From assembly GCA_019686135.1 (NCBI GenBank), contig JADGHL010000045.1:1-35206 (forward strand): a stretch of DNA of 35,206 bases, given 5' to 3'. The notes beneath the pieces are model-generated. The model searched no databases and had not been told where the DNA came from. It was given only the letters and a program-made list of their open reading frames with translations. Origin of the DNA: Myxococcaceae bacterium (GTDB lineage: Bacteria > Myxococcota > Myxococcia > Myxococcales > Myxococcaceae). Within the stretch, counting starts at the first letter, position 1. The number at the start of each line of letters is the position of its first letter. Shown piece by piece: positions 30,260-35,206 of the stretch. The position numbers and the translations under genes were made by a program.

Positions 30260-31305
30260 GCCGCCGCCTCCTCGAGCGGGCCCGGCTCCTCCGGCAGCGG
30301 TTCGGCGGCGGTCCCGCGGCTGGTGCTGACGATCTTCGCCGCCAGGCTCTCCATCTCGCGCGGGTGCTCCTTGAGCCACTCGATCGCGCGATCGCGGCCC
30401 TGTCCGATCCGTTCGCCGTTGAGCGAGTAATGGCTGCCGGACTTCTCGATGAGGCCCAGGGCGGTGCCCAGGTCGACGATCTCCCCCGGCCGGTTGATGC
30501 CGACGCCGTACAACAGGTCGAACTCCGTCTCCTGGAAGGGCGGGGCGAGCTTGTTCTTCACCACCTTCACCTTCGCGCGCGAGCCGATGACCGCATCGCC
30601 CTCCTTGATGTTCCCGGTCCGGCGGATCTCGCAGCGCACCGACGCGTAGAACTTGAGCGCATTGCCGCCGGTGGTGGTCTCCGGGTTCCCGAACACCACG
30701 CCGATCTTCATCCGCATCTGGTTGATGAAGATGATGCACGTGCCCGACCGGCTGACCGCGCCGGTGAGCTTGCGCAACGCCTGGCTCATCAGCCGGGCCT
30801 GCACGCCCATGTGCGCGTCCCCCATCTCGCCTTCGATCTCCGCGCGCGGCACGAGCGCGGCCACCGAGTCGACGACGATCAGATCGACCGCGCCCGAACG
30901 GACCAGCTGCTCGGTGATCTCCAGCGCCTGTTCGCCGGTGTCCGGCTGGGAGATGAGCAGCTCCTCCACACGGACGCCGAGCTTGCGCGCGTACGTGACG
31001 TCCAGCGCGTGCTCCGCGTCGATGAAGGCCGCCACCCCGCCTTGGGCCTGCACCTGCGCGATCGCGTGCAGCGTGAGCGTGGTCTTGCCGGACGACTCGT
31101 TGCCGAAGATCTCGACCACGCGCCCGCGCGGGTAGCCGCCCACGCCGAACGCGCGGTCCAGCCCCACCGAACCCGAGGGGATGACGGCGACCTTCTGATC
31201 CGAGGTCTCGCCGCCCAGCTGCATCACCGCACCCTTGCCGAACTGTTTCTCGATGGCCGCCACCGCCGCGGCGACCGCCTTCAGCTTCTCGCTGACCTTG
31301 CTCAT
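30256..31305 (-). CDS. recA: Recombinase RecA
   Basis: The ATG at 31305 gives a 349-residue protein starting [17 protein letters not shown]. Features are GNESSGKTT (residues 68-76, Walker A with Lys74), [53 protein letters not shown] and the C-terminal DNA-binding region ending in an acidic tail ([12 protein letters not shown]). RecA forms filaments on single-stranded DNA, drives strand exchange and triggers LexA self-cleavage. Most bacteria have GPESSGKTT; here Pro is replaced by Asn. A GAGGGCGGG stretch before the ATG serves as ribosome-binding site. I saw no convincing LexA box upstream. Its stop overlaps the start of the repeat lipoprotein gene. The cinA gene lies nearby on the other strand. 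Confidence 0.98.
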   Translation of the reverse strand: MSKVSEKLKAVAAAVAAIEKQFGKGAVMQLGGETSDQKVAVIPSGSVGLDRAFGVGGYPRGRVVEIFGNESSGKTTLTLHAIAQVQAQGGVAAFIDAEHALDVTYARKLGVRVEELLISQPDTGEQALEITEQLVRSGAVDLIVVDSVAALVPRAEIEGEMGDAHMGVQARLMSQALRKLTGAVSRSGTCIIFINQMRMKIGVVFGNPETTTGGNALKFYASVRCEIRRTGNIKEGDAVIGSRAKVKVVKNKLAPPFQETEFDLLYGVGINRPGEIVDLGTALGLIEKSGSHYSLNGERIGQGRDRAIEWLKEHPREMESLAAKIVSTSRGTAAEPLPEEPGPLEEAAA

Positions 31306-31600
31306 CCCGCCCTCGCTCCGAATCGTCCGCCGGTGAAGTCCGGCGAGAACGCGGAGCGGCGGATGAGCAACGCCCATGCCGCGCGAGCCTGAGAGCGGAG
31401 GACGCACCCAGGGCTGTCCCGAATGGCGAAGACCGTCCGCGAAAGCGGAGGAGCATCGATGTCGCTCAGGAGCTGAGAAACGCGCGCGCTGAGGCCATGA
31501 GATTGGGGGCGCACAAGCACCCGAAGTCCGAGTTCGCAGGCCAGCGCCACGCGGCGTTCCTCCGCGCCCTGCGCGGCGGTGTCGACGCTGTGCTACCCGG

Positions 31601-31690
31601 ATGAGCGAAGCCAGGCAGTGTGTCAGGCCCGGCGCTCTTCGACGCCTGCTGCAAGAATCGCCACATGGGCGACGGCGGTGCCGGGGGCTC
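31601..31690. repeat. Dispersed hairpin repeat, copy A
   Basis: The copy starts with GAAGCCAGGCAGTGTGTCA-like sequence and is bounded by CCCGGC (31628-31633) and GCCGGG (31680-31685). Within it, TCTT and AAGA can pair, and CGCC-ACATG-GGCG can form a small stem. It matches copy B across about 80 bp. Confidence 0.7.
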
Positions 31691-31732
31691 CTTCACTCCC
31701 TCCGCGGCAGTGGCCGCTCTGGGTTACCGAAG

Positions 31733-31820
31733 CTACCGAAGCCAGCAGCGTGTCACGCCCGGCGCTCTCCATCCTGCCGGAAGGATCGCCACATGGGCGG
31801 CGGCGGTGCCGGGCGGACCT
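31733..31820. repeat. Dispersed hairpin repeat, copy B
   Basis: The ends are GCCCGGC (31757-31763) and GCCGGGC (31808-31814), a perfect 7-bp inverted pair. Internal ATCCT-GCCGGA-AGGAT and CGCC-ACATG-GGCG make two more short stems. Compared with copy A the first internal stem has changed on both sides, which is what a conserved RNA or DNA fold would show. Confidence 0.7.
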
Positions 31821-31944
31821 CCTCCACGACCGCCGCGAAAGGTGCCCGTTGCGTCGTTGCAGCGGCTGAAGATTCGGGGCGGCTACTGCGTTCCGAGCGC
31901 CGCTCGGCGCCTGCGCGGCGTTCGCCGCCAGCCCCCGCCGCCGA

Positions 31945-32015
31945 ATCGAGGCCGTGTGCTCGTTGGCGTCTGCCGCAGGGATCGCCACCCGGGCGGCAGC
32001 GGAGCCCGGCGCGCC
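31945..32015. repeat. Dispersed hairpin repeat, copy C (degenerate)
   Basis: It shares GCAGGGATCGCCACCCGGGCGGCAG-type sequence around the core at 31981-31988, with the CGCC/GGCG stem kept but the loop changed to ACCCG. The outer CCCGGC/GCCGGG ends are not both present. Confidence 0.5.
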
Positions 32016-32130
32016 TTCAGCGCCCAGCGCGACAGTCACGCCGTCGTGTCCGCCGCACCGTGCGACGGGGTTCGGCACTGGCTGCCACGCCCGCACAGCG
32101 TTCCCGCAAGTCGCCGGAGCCAGCCGGCGT

Positions 32131-32190
32131 GGACGGCCCCGCGTTCGTCGCGCCAGCTGCAGGTATCGCCACATGGACGCGCCACCGCGA
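32131..32190. repeat. Dispersed hairpin repeat, copy D (degenerate)
   Basis: Similar to the others around CTGCAGGTATCGCCACATGG (core at 32165-32172) but diverging on both sides. Counted as a weak copy. Confidence 0.45.
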
Positions 32191-32265
32191 GATGGCGGCC
32201 CTCCACGACCTGCGCAACCGTGGCCACATCGTGCCGCCCCCGCCGGCGAAGCGTGGGGGCGCTTG

Positions 32266-33159
32266 CTACGCGCGTCCTTCCACGCCTGCCGGTGCGATCG
32301 CCACGTCATCGCCGCCGCGGCCGCCGATCTCCCGGTGCATCCGGATGATGATGTCGCGGGTGCGGCGCATCAGGTCGTCGCGGTCCGCCGGCGTGAGGTG
32401 GGCAGTCTCGATCGGTTCGCCGATCTTCATCCGGATCAGCGTCGGGCGGATCCGGAAGCCGTCGCGCGGGAGCATCCGGCCGGAGCCCTCGATCGCGACC
32501 GGGACGATCGGCACCTTGGCCTCCAGCGCCAGCATGAAGGGCCCCTTCTTGAAGGGGAGGATGGTCCCATCCGCGCTCCGCGTCCCCTCCGGGTAGGCGA
32601 TGATGTTGGCGCCCTCGCGGATCCGCTCACCGGCCTTGTGCAGCGACCGCACCGCTGCGGCGCGGTTCGAGCGGTTGATGAGGATCATCCCCGTGAATTT
32701 CATGTACCAGCCGATGAAGGGCACCTTCCCGAGCGTGTGTTTGGCGACGAAGCGCAGGTTGGCGGGGATGCCCGCGAAGGCGCAGGCGATGTCCGCCATC
32801 GACTGATGGTTCATGAGGTAGATGTGCGGCTTCGACCAGTCGATGTCCGGAAGCGGCTCCACGGCGAGGCGCGAGCCCGTCATCGCGATGAGCGGCGGCG
32901 CCCACATGGTGCGGGCCATCGCGAGCGGCAGCTCCCGGCGGAAGGTGACGAGCCCTGCGACGAACGCGCACGTGATGCAGAAGGCCGACCAGACGCCGAG
33001 GAAGATCGCCTGCAGGAGGTTGATCAGCGGGAAGATCGCCTCCAACCATGCAGGGCGGGGCGCGGCGTCGGGCGCGGGCAGGGAGGCCAGGCGCGGAGCC
33101 GCGGCGTCGGTCGCATCGGCGAGGGGGAGCTGCTCGTCAGGTCGCTGGGCTGCGGACAT
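32266..33159 (-). CDS. plsC: 1-acyl-sn-glycerol-3-phosphate acyltransferase
   Basis: The acyltransferase motif NHQSMAD (residues 117-123, catalytic His118 and Asp123) and the substrate-binding motif EGTRS (around Glu191) are both present, with the FIGWYMKFTGMILINRSNRAAA segment between them. This is the PlsC layout: it transfers an acyl chain to lysophosphatidic acid at the inner membrane and makes phosphatidic acid. One or two hydrophobic helices (residues about 40-75) anchor it. The ATG at 33159 is preceded by GGAGG. The last 18 residues, GGRGGDDVAIAPAGVEGRA, resemble the translations of the dispersed repeats downstream, so the gene's 3' end seems to have been duplicated or to have been picked up from them. 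Divergent from the NADH dehydrogenase gene. Confidence 0.95.
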   Translation of the reverse strand: MSAAQRPDEQLPLADATDAAAPRLASLPAPDAAPRPAWLEAIFPLINLLQAIFLGVWSAFCITCAFVAGLVTFRRELPLAMARTMWAPPLIAMTGSRLAVEPLPDIDWSKPHIYLMNHQSMADIACAFAGIPANLRFVAKHTLGKVPFIGWYMKFTGMILINRSNRAAAVRSLHKAGERIREGANIIAYPEGTRSADGTILPFKKGPFMLALEAKVPIVPVAIEGSGRMLPRDGFRIRPTLIRMKIGEPIETAHLTPADRDDLMRRTRDIIIRMHREIGGRGGDDVAIAPAGVEGRA

Positions 33160-33233
33160 CCGGCCTCCAGAAAGAGAGATGCCCCTCCTAGCGGACCCAC
33201 GGCCCGCCCGGAAAGAATTCCGTCCTCCAACAG

Positions 33234-33249
33234 CTGACCTTGGGGTCAG
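33234..33249. promoter_or_regulatory. Palindrome between plsC and the NADH dehydrogenase gene
   Basis: CTGACC-TTGG-GGTCAG is a perfect 6-bp inverted repeat in the middle of the 183-bp divergent gap. It could be an operator affecting either gene; no function is known. Confidence 0.4.
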
Positions 33250-33342
33250 GATTTCCTCTCCTGATGAGCGGGCACACCGGTGCGGTTGCGTCCGCCGCCG
33301 GCCGGCGCAGTCAAGAGAGGGACGCGTGAAAGGGGAGAGCCG

Positions 33343-34695
33343 ATGGCCAGAGACGACAGGCCGCACGTGGTGATTCTCGGTGGCGGGTTTGGAGGCCTGT
33401 ACGCCGCGCGAGCGCTCGAGCACGAGCCCGTCCGCGTCACGCTGATCGACCGCAAGAACCACCACCTCTTCCAGCCGCTGCTGTACCAGGTGGCGACCGC
33501 GGCGTTGAACCCGAGCGACATCGCCGCGCCGCTGCGGGGGATCCTGCGGCGGAGCGGGACCGAGGTGCTGCTCGCCGAGGCCACGGCGATCGACCCCGAG
33601 AAGAAGCGGGTGCTCCTGACGGACGGCGAGATCGACTACGACTATTTGATCGTCGCCACCGGAGCGACGCACTCGTACTTCGGCCACGACGAGTGGGCGC
33701 GGTACGCACCTGGGCTGAAGACGCTGGATGACGCGCTGGAGATCCGCCGCCGCGTGTTGCTGGCGTTCGAGGCCGCCGAACGCGAGCCGAACCCGGCGCA
33801 CCGCCGCGAGCTCTTGACGTTCGTGATCGTCGGCGCCGGAGCGACGGGCGTGGAGATGGCGGGCGCGCTGGCGGAGATCGCGCGCGAGGCGCTGGTGCGT
33901 GACTTCCACCACATCGATCCCGCCACCACGCGGGTGGTGCTGGTGGAGGGAGTGAACAAGGTGCTCCCGCCCTATCCCGACCCGCTCTCGCGGGAGGCCG
34001 CCGAGGAGCTGCAGAGCCTGGGCGTGGAGGTCCGCATCGGCGCGAAGGTGACGTCAGTGGACGAGCACGGCGTGATCGTGAACGGGAACGAGCGGATCGC
34101 CGCGCACACCGTGATCTGGGCGGCGGGAGTGGCCGCGTCGCCGCTGGCGAAGAGCCTGGGCGTTCCGCTCGACCGCGCCGGGCGGGTGTCGGTGACGCCG
34201 TTCCTTACCGTCCCTGGGCACGACGACATCTTCGTGGTGGGAGACCTCGCGCGGATCGAATCCGATGGAGAGCTCGTGCCCGGCGTCGCGCCAGCGGCCA
34301 TGCAGATGGGCGTGCAGGCGGCGAAGAACGTGCTGCACCAGGTGCACGGCGCGCCGATGATGCCGTTCACCTACTGGGACCGCGGGACCTTCGCCGTGAT
34401 CGGCCGTGGCGCCGCGGTGGGCGTGGCGTTCCGGCGCTTCCAGTTGAAGGGCTCCCTGGCCTGGCTGGCGTGGCTGTGCATCCACCTCCTGTTCCTGATC
34501 GGCTTCCGGAACAAGATCGTCGTGCTGGTGAACTGGGCCTACTCGTACCTCGCCGACCGGCGAGCGGTGCGGCTCATCACCGGAGCGAGCGGGCCGGTCC
34601 TCGAGCCCGAGCACGCACAGCGCGCCGAAGGATTGCTCGCCGCGCCCCCCGAGGGAACCGAGCCCGAACGCGCGACCGTGCACGCGCCTGTGTAG
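33343..34695 (+). CDS. ndh: Type II NADH dehydrogenase (NDH-2)
   Basis: The 450-residue protein has the FAD-binding GGGFGGLYAARALE at residues 13-26, NHHLFQPLLYQVATAALNPSDIAAPLR, the NADH-binding VIVGAGATGVEMAGAL at about 161-176, and FVVGDLARIESDGE. These are the signature features of NDH-2, a one-subunit, non-pumping enzyme that passes electrons from NADH to quinone at the cytoplasmic face of the inner membrane. A hydrophobic stretch near residues 371-405 (LAWLAWLCIHLLFLIGFRNK) is its membrane anchor. The frame extends upstream, but the ATG at 33343 has AGGGGAGAG just before it. Some related proteins are demethylphylloquinone or sulfide:quinone reductases; the NQPLLYQ motif makes NDH-2 most likely. 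Confidence 0.95.
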   Translation: MARDDRPHVVILGGGFGGLYAARALEHEPVRVTLIDRKNHHLFQPLLYQVATAALNPSDIAAPLRGILRRSGTEVLLAEATAIDPEKKRVLLTDGEIDYDYLIVATGATHSYFGHDEWARYAPGLKTLDDALEIRRRVLLAFEAAEREPNPAHRRELLTFVIVGAGATGVEMAGALAEIAREALVRDFHHIDPATTRVVLVEGVNKVLPPYPDPLSREAAEELQSLGVEVRIGAKVTSVDEHGVIVNGNERIAAHTVIWAAGVAASPLAKSLGVPLDRAGRVSVTPFLTVPGHDDIFVVGDLARIESDGELVPGVAPAAMQMGVQAAKNVLHQVHGAPMMPFTYWDRGTFAVIGRGAAVGVAFRRFQLKGSLAWLAWLCIHLLFLIGFRNKIVVLVNWAYSYLADRRAVRLITGASGPVLEPEHAQRAEGLLAAPPEGTEPERATVHAPV

Positions 34696-35158
34696 CGCGC
34701 CGGCTGGTGGCGCTCCGCCGTGCCGTTGTCGCGAGGCCGGGGCGATCGTGGGGCCTGCGTCGTGCGTCTGGGCGCGTCCCGTGAGCGGGCGGAGCTCGCG
34801 GGGGGATTCGCCGGAGAGGATGCTTGAGACTCCTCGCGCTCCAAGAGGGCGCTGGAGCGTGCGCGCCGCTCCGCGTGTGCGGACGAACGCCGCAGGTGTG
34901 GACGGAGCGGCTGGCGTGCGCAGAGGGAGCGGGCCCGGTCCGGCGCTTGCTCAGAGCGGGCCGGTCGGTCGGACGACGGAGAAGCTCACGAGCGTGAAGT
35001 CCGGTGCGCTTACCGGGATCGATTGGGTGGTGGTGGAGGGAGAGCACCCGAGGGGAACTTTGGGCTTGTCCGTGGGTGGCAGCAGGCTGTGTCCGCCTTT
35101 CTTGCGAAGGTTGTGTCCCGTCAAGTGGTGTTCGAGCTCACGCCATCGTGTGAGTGCT
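34696..35158. other. Non-coding or decayed region after ndh
   Basis: No secure gene. A CGCTCCA (34837-34843) / TGGAGCG (34853-34859) hairpin could be the ndh terminator. From about 34940 the sequence is less GC-rich than the rest of the window. A plus-strand frame there contains PVGRTTEKLTSVKSGALTG, followed by IDWVVVEGE, which loosely recalls the start of replication-initiation-factor proteins, but it is short and has no start I trust. It may be a remnant of an acquired element. Confidence 0.45.
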
Positions 35159-35206
35159 TCAGGCTGACTTCTTGATAACCGGCTTCGGGTTCATCGCTTC
35201 GAGTGC
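35159..35206 (-). CDS. Possible 3' end of a gene entering from the right edge
   Basis: Read leftward from the window edge, one frame encodes ALEAMNPKPVIKKSA and stops with TGA at 35161-35159. The 15 residues look protein-like, and the stretch is less GC-rich than the window. Nothing more can be said; it could also be chance. Confidence 0.3.
   Translation of the reverse strand, partial: ALEAMNPKPVIKKSA

Larger units (their letters stand above)
31306..32265. other. About 960 bp without a clear gene, containing dispersed hairpin repeats
   Basis: All open frames here look like shadows: they have Arg/Ala/Pro-rich, unstructured translations and no ribosome-binding sites. Four copies of a degenerate element share the core ATCGCCAC at 31657, 31785, 31981 and 32165; a fifth related copy at 32297 is the 3' end of plsC itself. 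The two best copies span roughly 31601-31690 and 31733-31820. Both are closed by the same inverted ends, CCCGGC and GCCGGG, about 58 bp apart. The stretch upstream of recA also carries the recA leader. Confidence 0.7.

Noticed and set aside
29661-30430. Long plus-strand frames over the tandem repeats
   Set aside because: They have no signal peptide or ribosome-binding site and overlap the coupled minus-strand lipoprotein and the end of recA; the minus frame has a lipobox and GTGA coupling.
31306-31450. LexA-type SOS box before recA
   Set aside because: I looked for a palindromic CTG...CAG or GTTC-type operator near the recA start and saw none that is convincing.
31620-32348. 242-codon plus-strand frame in the recA-plsC gap
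   Set aside because: Arg/Pro-rich low-complexity translation that passes through the hairpin repeats and into plsC on the other strand; no start signals.

Overview
The window is about 35 kb of very GC-rich bacterial chromosome. The gene content points to a Gram-negative member of the Myxococcota/Deltaproteobacteria: a MopE-type metal-binding lipoprotein, many lipoproteins, porin-like beta-barrels, a very large pseudo-receiver/coiled-coil protein recalling the myxobacterial polarity proteins FrzS and AglZ, a DUF1285 protein and a RecA with a GNESSGKTT Walker A. I cannot name a genus from sequence alone.

Left part (1-11,400): a truncated MopE-like lipoprotein, a second lipoprotein, a small outer-membrane-type protein, a short charged protein with its own strong promoter, an M3-like zinc peptidase, an RluA pseudouridine synthase, a frameshifted and probably internally deleted lipoprotein gene, a 1,136-residue TPR protein and an outer-membrane beta-barrel. 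Middle (11,400-22,000): a rightward run of a small exported protein, PriA, a 1,569-residue protein (degenerate receiver, Ala/Glu repeats, coiled coil, DUF4388-like region, degenerate J domain), peptide deformylase, threonine aldolase and an M23 peptidase. It ends at a hairpin terminator facing a leftward HU gene. Next (22,000-29,700): a palindrome-rich intergenic stretch, a beta-helix lipoprotein, an alpha/beta hydrolase, and a rightward group pssA, cinA, a polytopic membrane protein and a DUF1285 gene. Right part (29,600-35,206): recA reads leftward and is translationally coupled to a lipoprotein carrying five 51-bp tandem repeats. Then come about 960 bp without a clear gene but with dispersed hairpin repeats resembling the 3' end of the neighbouring plsC, then plsC, a divergent type II NADH dehydrogenase and a lower-GC right end that may be the edge of another element.

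Most genes are housekeeping (replication restart, recombination, translation, phospholipid synthesis, respiration, cell wall) mixed with envelope lipoproteins. There is no CRISPR array, no complete mobile element, and no tRNA or rRNA that I can recognise. The two points most worth following are the architecture of the 1,569-residue protein, and the recurrence of a TAnnnT hexamer 6-13 nt before start codons that lack a Shine-Dalgarno sequence, which suggests that about ten genes here are leaderless.
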